This document shows, piece after piece, positions 16,713 to 26,241 of a stretch of DNA of 64,000 nucleotides. The stretch is from UBA961 sp049426725 (lineage in GTDB: Bacteria > Bacteroidota > Ignavibacteria > Kapaibacteriales > UBA961), in contig JBMSYN010000005.1 in NCBI GenBank assembly GCA_049426725.1, forward strand, positions 61,581 through 125,580. The letters run 5' to 3'. Made by a program: the position numbers and the translations under genes. The notes under the pieces are model-generated. The model did no database searches. It was not told where the DNA came from and saw only the letters and a list, made by a program, of their open reading frames with translations. Position 1 is the first letter of the stretch. Each line of letters begins with the position of its first letter.

Positions 16713-18719
16713 TCAACGAACGATCGAAAACATTTTAGATGCAATGCCTTTCTCTGAACGGATTGTACAGAAATAGGATCCTACAGGGAATGATGATGTT
16801 GACAACATAACCATTCCATCTTTCGAAAACTCAGCAGGCATCGACGCAATTGTTTGACCCAATGCATCTGAGATTGTCACAGAAACATTCTCTGATTGCG
16901 ATCCAAAAGCAATCGTAACAATATCCTGAGCTGGATTCGGTGAAATGGTGAAGTCAGCAACCGGTGCCTTTTCTTCATTTACGCCAACAAATGTTGGACG
17001 GAATGAATGGAAATGAACAAAATTCTCTTCAATATCCTGATTTGAATTCTGGATGCTAACACCCGGAGTGCGATCTGCTTGATAAGCCATCATGATGATA
17101 CCATCATTGACTCTATGATACATTGATGGGAATTGGCAATCATATTCAGTTGGTGTCAAATCAATTTCAGGTTCCCATGTATCTGAACCATTGAATTTCT
17201 TTGAAACATAAATATGCCCTTGCAAACCTAATACTGAACTATTGTCAGGAGGTGCGGAGATGGTCTCAAAAACATCGCCATTCTTGATTCCGGTATAGAC
17301 CATGTACAATGAATTGTCTGCATCATCAACACCAAGCTTGAAATGACGGCAAAGACCCGAGCCGAATGGGCGAGTGACTACTGTACCTTGTCCATCCCAA
17401 TCTTCAGCCATCACCGTCAAACCATAAGAATTTGCTTGTTCATTGAAGTAAACGCCGCGAGCTCTCGTATAAATGCTTGCAAATGTTGTATCATCTGTAA
17501 ACTCAATCTGCCCCTCATCATTCATTCTTGCTGTTCCTATATTCCAACTGGGGGCTGTTGATGCCATACCATGCACAAAACCATCAGCATCAATCACAAT
17601 ATCAAAGGATGGTCCACAAATTGGGACTGTGTCTGTTGTTGCACGGAATGTTCCATCGCCATAGTCTTCAATCATATATGCATTCTGATGACGCGAACCT
17701 CCAAATACATTGATTGGTTGGCTCCATGTTTCGCCATTGTCCTCAGACTTTATGATGATAAGATTGAAAGTTGTATCCTGATAGCCAAGAACAACATTAC
17801 TTCCTCTTGTTGCCAATTGATAGGAATTGGCTCCACGACCGGTTGGCAATCTTGGATTGGAAAGTGGCCCGGTTAAAATTGTTGGATCAGACCAGGTATT
17901 TCCCTTGTCTGTAGAACGCAAATACACAACCTGTTCACTAAAGTTTTTGCTTGATGTGTCTGATGTGAATACAAGATGTGTTATGTCATCACCATCAACA
18001 GTTGCATGCCCCCACAAAGATGAATCAGCACCCGGAATTTGTTTTGAAGTAAATGCGATATCACCAAAACTTGTGTTCTTTGTGATGCGCATAGCGGATG
18101 CAGATGATTCAGAACTGATAACATGAGCAATAGAACCAACTGATCCATCTTCATATTGAATGATTGAAGGAAATCCTGAACGAGTGGTACCCTCAATTCT
18201 TTCCCATTCAATGTCTGTATACTTCTCAGGATTCAAAGGATCAGCCATGTCAATGAGTGAATAATAACTTCCTCTGGTTGGATGAGGAGGATTAAAGCGC
18301 TCCATATCTACAGCTCCCATCCAAATCACTTGAGCCGATTTATCATTTCCTTCTTCAAAATAAGAAATGCGATGTGGCATTGATCCATTGGTTTGCAAAT
18401 CATAATAGGTAATCCCCAATAAAATTCCGGGCAATGTCCCGGTTGTTTTCATGAAGGGTGAAGTTGACGTTTGAGATTTTCTAACCTTCTTTCCAACTTC
18501 AACGAAATTATTGCTTTTTGGAGCAATGACAGGTTTGCCGGCAATACCTTGTGAAATAGATGCATTGCGAAAATCCGGCTGTGCAAAACGCAAACCTTCT
18601 GTTTTCAATGCAACATTATTCAATGGATATGATTTTCCTTTTTGAGGAGTTTCTGCTTTGACATTGGCTGAAAAAGCACACATGAAACAAATCAACAAAA
18701 TCAGGGTACGGAAATACAT
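16713..18719 (-). CDS. Secreted BNR-repeat (sialidase-fold) protein with T9SS sorting domain
   Basis: 668 aa from ATG 18719, preceded at 8 nt by GAGGA; an ATG at 18734 in the same frame would add five residues. It has a signal peptide (MYFRTLILLICFMCAFSANVKA), then a beta-propeller with Asp-box repeats (STDKGNTWSDP, SEDNGETWSQP). The C-terminal 80 residues are a type A T9SS domain: FTISPNPAQDIVTI, SDALGQTIAS, GSYFCTIRSEKGIASKMFSIV. The family includes exo-sialidases and non-enzymatic propellers; I cannot identify the sialidase Arg triad or FRIP motif, so enzymatic activity should not be assumed. Expected at the cell surface or outside the cell. Confidence 0.8.
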   Translation of the reverse strand: MYFRTLILLICFMCAFSANVKAETPQKGKSYPLNNVALKTEGLRFAQPDFRNASISQGIAGKPVIAPKSNNFVEVGKKVRKSQTSTSPFMKTTGTLPGILLGITYYDLQTNGSMPHRISYFEEGNDKSAQVIWMGAVDMERFNPPHPTRGSYYSLIDMADPLNPEKYTDIEWERIEGTTRSGFPSIIQYEDGSVGSIAHVISSESSASAMRITKNTSFGDIAFTSKQIPGADSSLWGHATVDGDDITHLVFTSDTSSKNFSEQVVYLRSTDKGNTWSDPTILTGPLSNPRLPTGRGANSYQLATRGSNVVLGYQDTTFNLIIIKSEDNGETWSQPINVFGGSRHQNAYMIEDYGDGTFRATTDTVPICGPSFDIVIDADGFVHGMASTAPSWNIGTARMNDEGQIEFTDDTTFASIYTRARGVYFNEQANSYGLTVMAEDWDGQGTVVTRPFGSGLCRHFKLGVDDADNSLYMVYTGIKNGDVFETISAPPDNSSVLGLQGHIYVSKKFNGSDTWEPEIDLTPTEYDCQFPSMYHRVNDGIIMMAYQADRTPGVSIQNSNQDIEENFVHFHSFRPTFVGVNEEKAPVADFTISPNPAQDIVTIAFGSQSENVSVTISDALGQTIASMPAEFSKDGMVMLSTSSFPVGSYFCTIRSEKGIASKMFSIVR

Positions 18720-18934
18720 GGTGAAATTCCTCATACTTTATGGATGGTATTTAGTAATCAGTTATTGATAGACACCCAAATTCTACGAATACGGGTCTTA
18801 CAAATTACGCAGAAAAACCACTTGTAACCAAACGATAATAATGTTGAAGGATCGTTTGTGGAAAATTGAATATAGTTAGCCAACATTGATGATTCAAAAA
18901 GAGCTCTGCCCTTGTTTACATAAATAGTTGAATA

Positions 18935-20158
18935 TCAATGCGCCATAAGGGCTTGCACAGTTTTTTGGGCTTCATGCAATGCATCTGAGGGGGATTTCTC
19001 AGCATACACTGCCTGTGAAACGGCAAGCTCGAATGCGGATTCAATATCCAGCCATTTTGGATGCACAGCCGATAATCTAGACTTAGCCAATTGATCGATA
19101 AAGACCGTAAAACCGGGAATTGTTGCAAAAAAGGGGTCTTTTTGTCCTTCTATGTCTGCTGGAATCCCTGCTGTGATACTCAATCTGCAAAGTCTCATCG
19201 TTTGCTTGCCAGCCGTGAGGAATTGTATGAGTTTCAATGCTTTATCTCTTTTCTTGCTTTTTTTGCTAATTGCCAGATAATCACCACCTGTGAATGATAA
19301 TCCGCTTCCCTCTTTCATCCCGGGAACAAGTGCCAATCCATATTTTAATGATGCTTTCTCTTTTGGTATCTTTTCCAATAACCATGGGCCGCTCACCCAA
19401 AACCCGATCTTTCCCTGGATGAACATCTTATCCAATTGCTTGGCTGATTCAATGATCCCAAATGGTACAAGTTCGGTATAAGAATTCAAAACCTCAATAT
19501 TGCCCGGATTATCAAGAGTGGGATTCCCTTCTTTGCTTACAATATCACCCCCATTGCTCCACATGATTGGCAAGACGCGTTTGTATACTTGATGAAGATC
19601 TTGACTAATGATTCCAACTCCATATACATCATTACCCAAGCTTTTGATTTTGGATGCTTGCTCTTTTAATGAACTCAATGTTGTGGGATAAGGAATTGAT
19701 GCCAAACCGGCTTTTTCTCGCAATCCCTCATTGACGAACATGATGCGTGTGCTTAATACCCATGGTACAGCATAATATGAATCTTTCCAAGTTGCAGGAC
19801 CTAATGAAACGGGTGGGAATCGATTTGACTGAATCTCTTGAAGTGTAAGTTTGGATAAAACTCCTGCCCCGGAAAATTGAGCAACCCAATCTGACCCAAG
19901 TTCCAAAATGTCAGGCTCGGTACCGGAATTGAATGCAGATATGAGCTTTGTTTTGCCATCAGACCAATTAAGTCCAATCAATTCAACCTTGACTTTTTCT
20001 CTTTTTGAAAATTCATCAAGCAATGATTCTAACTCTTTTTGATGCTCGGGAGAATTAAGGAAACATCCAAATCTCAATACATCATCTTGCCTGGTTGCAT
20101 CATCTCCACAAGATGAAACAATGATGCACAATATCAGAAAAATGATGCGGAATATCAT
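18935..20158 (-). CDS. ABC-type extracellular solute-binding lipoprotein (family 1), orphan
   Basis: 407 aa starting at ATG 20158, one base after the stop of the M32 carboxypeptidase (TGACATG), so translation is coupled. MIFRIIFLILCIIVSSCGDD is a lipoprotein signal with lipobox SSC. The mature part has the family 1 sugar-binding-protein pattern: EFSKREKVKVELIGLNWSDGKTKLISAFNSG at the N-lobe, PDILELGSDWVAQF, then AVPWVLSTRIMFVNE and FTGGDYLAISKKSKKRDKALKLIQFL. Such proteins bind oligosaccharides or related solutes for an ABC importer, but no permease or ATPase gene lies nearby. The substrate is unknown. Confidence 0.8.
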   Translation of the reverse strand: MIFRIIFLILCIIVSSCGDDATRQDDVLRFGCFLNSPEHQKELESLLDEFSKREKVKVELIGLNWSDGKTKLISAFNSGTEPDILELGSDWVAQFSGAGVLSKLTLQEIQSNRFPPVSLGPATWKDSYYAVPWVLSTRIMFVNEGLREKAGLASIPYPTTLSSLKEQASKIKSLGNDVYGVGIISQDLHQVYKRVLPIMWSNGGDIVSKEGNPTLDNPGNIEVLNSYTELVPFGIIESAKQLDKMFIQGKIGFWVSGPWLLEKIPKEKASLKYGLALVPGMKEGSGLSFTGGDYLAISKKSKKRDKALKLIQFLTAGKQTMRLCRLSITAGIPADIEGQKDPFFATIPGFTVFIDQLAKSRLSAVHPKWLDIESAFELAVSQAVYAEKSPSDALHEAQKTVQALMAH

Positions 20159-20159
20159 G

Positions 20160-21665
20160 TCATCCCACTTGAATGCCATATACCGATGATGCTTTTGCAA
20201 AAGCATATCGAACAAATTCTTCTTCTGAAAGCGGATTGCCTGTTACATGCTTTATGATCTCGCCCGGCTTGGCTGTTTTTCCAAATGAATGAATATGCTC
20301 TCGAAGCCAGGTGAGAATACCTGAAAATTCACCACGTGAGATATCTTGCTTCACAGTTGGCATTACTTCTTGAATTTTCTTCCATTCCATTGCAGCATAT
20401 AATTTTCCAAGCGTATAACTTGGGAAATATCCAAATCCGCCAAATGACCAATGAACATCCTGCAAGCAACCCAATGCATCATTCGGTGGAACGACACCGA
20501 GATACTCCTTCATTTTTGCATTCCATGCTTCAGGAATATCCTTTGTTGCAAGCACACCATTAATGAGATCGCGCTCAATTTCAAATCGCAAAATGATATG
20601 CATGTTATAAGTGATTTCATCTGCTTCGACTCGAATGAGTGAAGGCTGAATGGTATTGACTGCGTGATACATGTCGTGCGGAGACAAACCTTTTGCCTGC
20701 TCAGGAAAATATGTTGAAAAATGCGGCATAGCGAATTCCCAGAATTCTTCTGTGCGCGTTACAATAGTTTCCCACAATAGCGATTGTGATTCATGCATAC
20801 CAATCGATGCACCCTCAGCTGCAAATGTGCGAGCATATTCTGAAGGAAATCCTTGTTCATATAAACCATGTCCGGTCTCATGAATTACGCCATATAAACA
20901 TGATGATAAGTCATGTTCATTGATTCTTGTTGTTAATCGTACATCATGCTGAGTGAATGAAGTGCAGAATGGATGAGCCGTCAAGTCCATGCGACCTCGT
21001 GAAAAATCAAAACCCATTTTCTCCGCAATGAATTTTGAAAATGCCATCTGTGCATCACCGGGAAAATGTTGTTGCAATGGCTTATCACTAATGGTATGCT
21101 TGACCGGTTCGATCGCTTTCAGAATTATTGAAGTGGCATCACGCAATTTGTCAAAAACCGGATTTAACTGAGATACAGTAGCACCAGGTTCATAGATGTC
21201 AAGCAAAGCATCATATCGATTTTCTTTATATCCTCGATATTCTGCCTCTTCTCTTTTCAATGTCAATAATTCATCGAGGATGGATGCAAATGCAGAAAAG
21301 TCTTTCTTTGCTCTTGCTTCTTTCCAGATGTCTTGACCCAATGACTGCGCTTTTGATACCCGCTTCACCAAATCTTCAGGTAACTTGATAGCTTTTTCAT
21401 GCTCTTCAACAAATAAGCGCATGAGTGGTTGATCAAAAGAAGACTGCTCTTTCTTTATTACATCAACCAGATGCTTGGCATTGTCACCGGTGAGCATTTG
21501 ATGCATCAATGTACTTAGCGTTGATATTTGCTCTGCTCTCGTCATTGAACCGCCATGAGGCATATATGTTTCTTGATCCCAGTTCAACACTGCAGTAGCG
21601 GCACCAATATCACAAATTGTATTCATGAGTGAAACTGTTTGATGCTGTATCGATTGTGCATTCAT
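20160..21665 (-). CDS. M32 family metallocarboxypeptidase (carboxypeptidase Taq type)
   Basis: 501 aa, the usual M32 length. The all-helical fold is indicated by VLNWDQETYMPHGG (27-39), a DxRxTTR segment (241-247) and the zinc motif HETGH at 262-266 within VIHETGHGLYEQG, followed by SIGMHESQSLLWE, which supplies the third ligand. These are cytosolic enzymes removing C-terminal residues from peptides with broad specificity. The frame has no signal peptide. It lies 24 nt downstream of the flavoprotein and 1 nt upstream of the binding lipoprotein. Confidence 0.93.
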   Translation of the reverse strand: MNAQSIQHQTVSLMNTICDIGAATAVLNWDQETYMPHGGSMTRAEQISTLSTLMHQMLTGDNAKHLVDVIKKEQSSFDQPLMRLFVEEHEKAIKLPEDLVKRVSKAQSLGQDIWKEARAKKDFSAFASILDELLTLKREEAEYRGYKENRYDALLDIYEPGATVSQLNPVFDKLRDATSIILKAIEPVKHTISDKPLQQHFPGDAQMAFSKFIAEKMGFDFSRGRMDLTAHPFCTSFTQHDVRLTTRINEHDLSSCLYGVIHETGHGLYEQGFPSEYARTFAAEGASIGMHESQSLLWETIVTRTEEFWEFAMPHFSTYFPEQAKGLSPHDMYHAVNTIQPSLIRVEADEITYNMHIILRFEIERDLINGVLATKDIPEAWNAKMKEYLGVVPPNDALGCLQDVHWSFGGFGYFPSYTLGKLYAAMEWKKIQEVMPTVKQDISRGEFSGILTWLREHIHSFGKTAKPGEIIKHVTGNPLSEEEFVRYAFAKASSVYGIQVG

Positions 21666-21689
21666 GGTGATGTTCCAATGATTGTGACA

Positions 21690-22916
21690 TTATGCCTGTG
21701 AATAAGAGAGAAGATGTGTGAGCCAAGAATTTCCAAGCTTTTCCAAAACTGAATTCTGTCGCAATCTACTTTTCAAATGCGGAAAATCTACTCTATCCAA
21801 TTCTTGATCTTGATTAAAGCATGAAAATACGGGAGTGATTTCTTTGCCTGTTTCGGGGTCAACATGCTTCTGCAAACATTGTGCGCAAATTTCCTTCATC
21901 ATGCATTGCATGGGAGAATTTATTGAACCAATCGCAATATGCTCACCAAGAAATGGATGTAGCACAGTCCTTCTTGCTTCCTTTACTGCATTCATCATTC
22001 CATCACTTCCAATGGCAATGATTCTCGACACAGACTTCATTGGAATGATTTGCTCTCCGGCTCTGCCTTCAGCATAAGCCAGCATAGCTTGGATGATATT
22101 TCCTCTGAAATGTACATCTTGCGATCTGCGCGGTTGAATCTCAGCACCGGTATCAGTGCACCATACGATTTTATCAGTCGAGGATTCAATTTCATCCATT
22201 TTGAAGACATCTTCGCCTTGTTTATATCCGGCAAAATACATCACATTGCAACCTTGCTTTTTCAATGCTTTGGAAATTGAAAATAGCACTGCATTGCCAA
22301 GTCCACCACCTGCAAGTAAAACTGTTTCTCCGAATGGAATTTCCGTGGGAGCTCCTGTTGGGCCCATAACCACAAGCTTTTGACCAGGCTTGACATATTG
22401 CACGAGACGAGAAGATGCCCCGATCTCCAATACAATCATTGAAAGCAATCCTTTCTCTTCATCTGTCCAAGCACCTGTCATAGCAAGTGCTTCCATGGAC
22501 ATCGGCTTCCCATCAATAATGATGGGATCCGTATCATAATTCTGCATTCTGTAAAATTCACCGGGTCTGAAATTTCTTGCGGCAGCCGGAGCATGCACAA
22601 TGATTTCAGTTATGGTTGGAGTCAATTTCTCAACATGCACAACTGCAGGTTTGAATTCATGATCCAATTTCTCGAAGAACGATTCTAGTTCTGATCTATC
22701 CGGAACATAATCCTCCTGCTCGGCTTTCTTAATATCTTCTTGAAACAAATCCGCAATTTTCTGATATCCGTTTTTTGCACTAGCCATTGCTTTGACAACA
22801 CTTCCGGCATAATACGGATGACCATCACCAAAAAAGGAGACTAATTTCCCTTCTTGTTCATATGAAGTGAAAAATGCTTGAGAAAAATCATATAACTCAG
22901 GTGCGATTTTCATCAT
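21690..22916 (-). CDS. PyrK-like FAD/NAD(P) oxidoreductase subunit with C-terminal cysteine cluster
   Basis: 408 aa from ATG 22916 (a GTG at 22922 and an ATG at 22913 are alternatives, all just past the queA stop). The N-terminal 100 residues are an unrecognised helical region. A ferredoxin-reductase-type module follows: RPGEFYRMQNYD for flavin and VLLAGGGLGNAVLFSIS for the nucleotide. The C-terminus carries C-x5-C-x2-C and a further FSC (CMMKEICAQC...VFSCFNQDQ), the pattern of the iron-sulfur site in PyrK, sulfide dehydrogenase and NfnA-type subunits. In many bacteria this module is fused to or paired with a glutamate-synthase-like flavoprotein; no such partner lies within the window. The electron acceptor is unknown. 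Confidence 0.72.
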   Translation of the reverse strand: MMKIAPELYDFSQAFFTSYEQEGKLVSFFGDGHPYYAGSVVKAMASAKNGYQKIADLFQEDIKKAEQEDYVPDRSELESFFEKLDHEFKPAVVHVEKLTPTITEIIVHAPAAARNFRPGEFYRMQNYDTDPIIIDGKPMSMEALAMTGAWTDEEKGLLSMIVLEIGASSRLVQYVKPGQKLVVMGPTGAPTEIPFGETVLLAGGGLGNAVLFSISKALKKQGCNVMYFAGYKQGEDVFKMDEIESSTDKIVWCTDTGAEIQPRRSQDVHFRGNIIQAMLAYAEGRAGEQIIPMKSVSRIIAIGSDGMMNAVKEARRTVLHPFLGEHIAIGSINSPMQCMMKEICAQCLQKHVDPETGKEITPVFSCFNQDQELDRVDFPHLKSRLRQNSVLEKLGNSWLTHLLSYSQA

Positions 22917-22918
22917 TC

Positions 22919-23968
22919 TCACTCATTGATGATCAACATAGCATCGCCATAAGCGAAGAGTCTGTAATCACCCTTGATCGCTCGCTTATATGCCTTAAAC
23001 AATAACTCTTTCCCTGCAAATGCAGCGGAAAGAAGAATTGATGGCGTTGCAGGTGGATGGAAATTCGTGATGAAACGATTGGCAATCTTGAATTCATACG
23101 GAGGATAGATAAACTTATCGGTCCAACCTCGATTAGGTTTGACTGAACCTGTTGTCAATACGCTCGCTTCCAATGCACGAGCCACGCTACAACCTACGGC
23201 ATAGACATTCTTTTTGGACTTCAATGATTTATTGATCGTATCGGCATTATCTTTGGTTATCTCAAAGTATTCGGAATACATGCGATGCTTGGTTAAATCC
23301 TCTACTTCGATATTTTCAAAAATACCTTGTCCGATATTCAAACTCACATATGCAATGCGCACACCCTTCTTGTCCAATTCTTTCAACATCTTTTGCGTGA
23401 AATGGAGTCCGGCAGTTGGTGGTGCAATGGATGCTGTTTTTTCAGGATTTGCAAATACACATTGATAAGTTTCTTTGTCATGCTCTGTCGGATCACGCTT
23501 GATATATCCCGGTAGAGGCATCTCTCCAATGCGTTCAATTACTTTGAATAAATCACCATCATAACTGAAACGGACTGTTCTACCGCGATTTGTGGTATTA
23601 TCAACCACTTCGCAATAAAACTTATTATTGTCAAAATAAATTTTGTTCCCTATGCGAACCTTTCTTGCGGGTTCAACAAGAACATCCCAAATGCGTTCCT
23701 GCGCCTTCAACTCACGAAGCAACATCACTTCAATCTTCGCATTCGTTTTTTCCTTCTTACCGAATACGCGAGCAGGAAAGACTCTGGTATCATTCAAGAC
23801 TATGCAATCGCCTTTTTGGAAATAATCCATGATGTCTTTGAACACTTTGTCCTCAATTTCTCCATTGGCTTTGTTCAACACCATCATTTTTGCCGAATCA
23901 CGAGGATCGGCAGGAAATTTTGCAACACTCGATTTTGGCGAGATATACCTGAATTCTGATAATTTCAT
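22919..23968 (-). CDS. queA: S-adenosylmethionine:tRNA ribosyltransferase-isomerase
   Basis: 349 aa, full length. QueA transfers and isomerises the ribose of SAM onto 7-aminomethyl-7-deazaguanine at tRNA position 34 to give epoxyqueuosine. The family is recognised from DPRDSAKMMVLNK near the N-terminus, DCIVLNDTRVFPARVFG (54-70), PLPGYIKRDPTEHDKETYQCVFA, SIAPPTAGLHFT and the C-terminal NFHPPATPSILLSAAF. It is the first gene of the queA-flavoprotein-M32-lipoprotein set, divergent from uvrB across a 230-bp control region. Confidence 0.96.
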   Translation of the reverse strand: MKLSEFRYISPKSSVAKFPADPRDSAKMMVLNKANGEIEDKVFKDIMDYFQKGDCIVLNDTRVFPARVFGKKEKTNAKIEVMLLRELKAQERIWDVLVEPARKVRIGNKIYFDNNKFYCEVVDNTTNRGRTVRFSYDGDLFKVIERIGEMPLPGYIKRDPTEHDKETYQCVFANPEKTASIAPPTAGLHFTQKMLKELDKKGVRIAYVSLNIGQGIFENIEVEDLTKHRMYSEYFEITKDNADTINKSLKSKKNVYAVGCSVARALEASVLTTGSVKPNRGWTDKFIYPPYEFKIANRFITNFHPPATPSILLSAAFAGKELLFKAYKRAIKGDYRLFAYGDAMLIINE

Positions 23969-23992
23969 AAAGACACACTAGAAAATGAGAAA

Positions 23993-24012
23993 AGTGGATA
24001 ACATGTGGATAA
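23993..24012 (-). promoter_or_regulatory. Tandem DnaA-box-like nonamers upstream of uvrB/queA
   Basis: AGTGGATAA (23993-24001, one mismatch) and TGTGGATAA (24004-24012, exact complement of TTATCCACA) are spaced 11 bp apart, about one helical turn, in the same orientation. Two boxes fit DnaA-responsive control better than an origin. Confidence 0.4.
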
Positions 24013-24025
24013 CTCTGCAAGCTCT

Positions 24026-24043
24026 TAACAAATCAATTTGTTA
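24026..24043. promoter_or_regulatory. 18-bp palindrome in the queA-uvrB divergent region
   Basis: TAACAAAT-CA-ATTTGTTA, perfect 8-bp arms around 2 bp. The two-fold symmetry suits a dimeric repressor. The factor is not known. Confidence 0.4.
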
Positions 24044-24087
24044 GGATGAACAGAGAGCAATCTCCCTGAATGCGATGCATGTTTAAG

Positions 24088-24103
24088 ACTGTAAATATAC
24101 AGT
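24088..24103. promoter_or_regulatory. Candidate SOS (LexA-type) operator of uvrB
   Basis: ACTGTA-AATA-TACAGT, a perfect 6-bp-arm palindrome 96 bp upstream of uvrB. It shares CTGT/ACAG half-sites with the enterobacterial LexA box but with 6 rather than 8 central bases. uvrB is a classical SOS gene, so an operator here is plausible; the LexA site of this lineage is not known to me. Confidence 0.4.
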
Positions 24104-24198
24104 TTCAGATAGGGGGTTGTCAACTTATTTTTTCAATTTGTGTGAATGAAAAAGGGTAAAAACACTGAATTTTGCCGAATAATATGTGATCAACATTC

Positions 24199-26229
24199 AT
24201 GAAACACAAAGAGTTCGAACTCACTTCGCATTATAAGCCGGCGGGAGATCAGCCCGAGGCAATCAGGGAATTGTCTGAAGGGATTGTTCGTGGGGATACA
24301 TTTCAAACATTGCTTGGTGTCACAGGTTCGGGGAAAACATTCACCATATCAAATGTCATTGCTGAATGCAAAAGACCCGCATTGGTAATTTCTCCGAATA
24401 AAACTCTGGCGGCACAATTGTATGGAGAGTTCAAACAATTCTTTCCAAACAATAGTGTAGAGTTTTTCATAAGCTATTATGACTATTATCAACCTGAAGC
24501 ATATATCCCAACCACCGATACATATATCGAAAAAGATTTTGCCATCAATGATGAGATAGACAGACTAAGACTTCGAGCAACAAGTGCGCTCGTGGAAGGA
24601 AAGAGAGATGTGATCATAGTGGCTTCGGTTAGTTGTATTTATGGCATTGGTGATAAAGAGTCATTTGCTGCGATGATATTTCATTTGTTCGAAGGACAAG
24701 AAATCAACAGAAAAGCATTGATTTATCGTTTAACAGATTTGTTTTATCAAAGAAATGATTTTGAATGGACTCGTGGCACATTTCGCGTCAGAGGCGATGT
24801 GGTCGATGTTATGCCTGCCCAAGAAGACGAACAAGGCATACGCATTGAAATGTTTGGCGATACGATAGAAAAACTTAGCATCATTTCACGAGTGGAAGGT
24901 CAAGTATTGGGAAGAATTGATTCGGTGGTTCTCTATCCTGCAAGACAATTCGTGACACCGGAAAATGAATTGATCAGGGCAATGGCAGACATAAAAAATG
25001 AACTGAGTGATCGATTGATTGAATTGCGTCGTGAGAATAAGCTTCTCGAAGCTCAAAGACTCGAACAGAGAACGCTCCATGATTTGGAAATGATGAAAGA
25101 AGTTGGGTATTGCTCTGGAATCGAAAATTATTCCATGCATCTCACAGGAAGAAAACCCGGTGATAGACCGCAATGTCTGTTTGATTATTTCCCTGAGGAT
25201 TATCTACTCATCATTGATGAAAGTCATGTGACATTGCCTCAATTACGAGCAATGTACAATGGTGACAGAAAGCGCAAAATGACATTGGTTGACCATGGAT
25301 TCCGTCTTCCATCAGCTTTGGAAAACCGTCCCTTGCGTTTTGAAGAAATCGAATCATTGATCAATCAAGCGATTTTCGTAAGTGCAACTCCCGCAGATTA
25401 TGAATTACAGAAATGTGAAGGCGTGATTGTCGAGCAAGTGATTCGTCCAACAGGTCTACTCGATCCGGCTATGGATATCAGACCGGTACGTACGCAGATC
25501 GATAATCTTCTCTATGAAATTCGATTGAGAATTCCGAAAAAAGAACGCGTGTTGGTTACCACGCTCACAAAACGCATGGCAGAAGATTTATCAGAATATC
25601 TGACAAATCTTGGAATTAAAGTGGCATATATCCATTCTGAAATCGATGCACTTGAACGCGTTGAAATTCTGCGCAATCTGCGTCTTGGTGAATTCGATGT
25701 GCTTGTTGGAGTCAACCTTTTGAGAGAAGGTCTAGACATGCCAGAGGTTTCACTTGTTGCAATTCTCGATGCAGATAAAGAAGGATTTTTACGAAGCGAG
25801 AGATCACTCTTGCAGATTGCAGGAAGAACCGCAAGAAATGCAGATGGATTGGTGATTCTGTATGCGGATACCATCACAAGATCCATGAAAGCTGTACTCG
25901 ATGAAACAAATAGAAGAAGAGAAAAGCAGATGGCATACAATACCGAACATGGAATCAATCCAACTACGGTATATAAATCATTGGAAGAAATTTTGCAATC
26001 AACATCAGTGGCAGACATTCAAGCGCAAAAAGTAAAAAGACGCGGCGAATTGGAACAAGCAAGAGTGAGAAAAGCCGCCGAACCAATGATGAAATATCTG
26101 ACAGAAGATCAAAGAAAAGATCTCATAGAACAACTCTATGAAGAAATGAAAAAAGCAGCGCGCGATCTTGACTTTGAAAGAGCCGCGGAACTTCGCGATG
26201 AGATAGAGCGGTTAAAAGCACTTTCATAA
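24199..26229 (+). CDS. uvrB: Excinuclease ABC subunit B
   Basis: 676 aa, full length. UvrB verifies DNA damage with UvrA and recruits UvrC in nucleotide excision repair. Walker A is GVTGSGKT (40-47), the beta-hairpin region contains YYDYYQPEAYIP, the DESH box is IDESHVTLPQ, helicase motif VI includes QIAGRTARN, and a C-terminal UVR domain (about 637-672, AARDLDFERAAELRDEIERL) contacts UvrC. Start ATG 24199 gives the canonical N-terminus. The SDR gene follows at 12 nt. Confidence 0.98.
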   Translation: MKHKEFELTSHYKPAGDQPEAIRELSEGIVRGDTFQTLLGVTGSGKTFTISNVIAECKRPALVISPNKTLAAQLYGEFKQFFPNNSVEFFISYYDYYQPEAYIPTTDTYIEKDFAINDEIDRLRLRATSALVEGKRDVIIVASVSCIYGIGDKESFAAMIFHLFEGQEINRKALIYRLTDLFYQRNDFEWTRGTFRVRGDVVDVMPAQEDEQGIRIEMFGDTIEKLSIISRVEGQVLGRIDSVVLYPARQFVTPENELIRAMADIKNELSDRLIELRRENKLLEAQRLEQRTLHDLEMMKEVGYCSGIENYSMHLTGRKPGDRPQCLFDYFPEDYLLIIDESHVTLPQLRAMYNGDRKRKMTLVDHGFRLPSALENRPLRFEEIESLINQAIFVSATPADYELQKCEGVIVEQVIRPTGLLDPAMDIRPVRTQIDNLLYEIRLRIPKKERVLVTTLTKRMAEDLSEYLTNLGIKVAYIHSEIDALERVEILRNLRLGEFDVLVGVNLLREGLDMPEVSLVAILDADKEGFLRSERSLLQIAGRTARNADGLVILYADTITRSMKAVLDETNRRREKQMAYNTEHGINPTTVYKSLEEILQSTSVADIQAQKVKRRGELEQARVRKAAEPMMKYLTEDQRKDLIEQLYEEMKKAARDLDFERAAELRDEIERLKALS

Positions 26230-26241
26230 AGGAAACCTAAT

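Noticed and set aside
16713..18719. Active sialidase
   Set aside because: Asp-box repeats are present, but the catalytic Arg triad, Tyr/Glu pair and FRIP motif could not be identified.
23993..24103. Chromosomal replication origin
   Set aside because: Only two DnaA-box-like sites, no AT-rich unwinding repeats and no dnaA/dnaN/gidA neighbours; local regulation is simpler.
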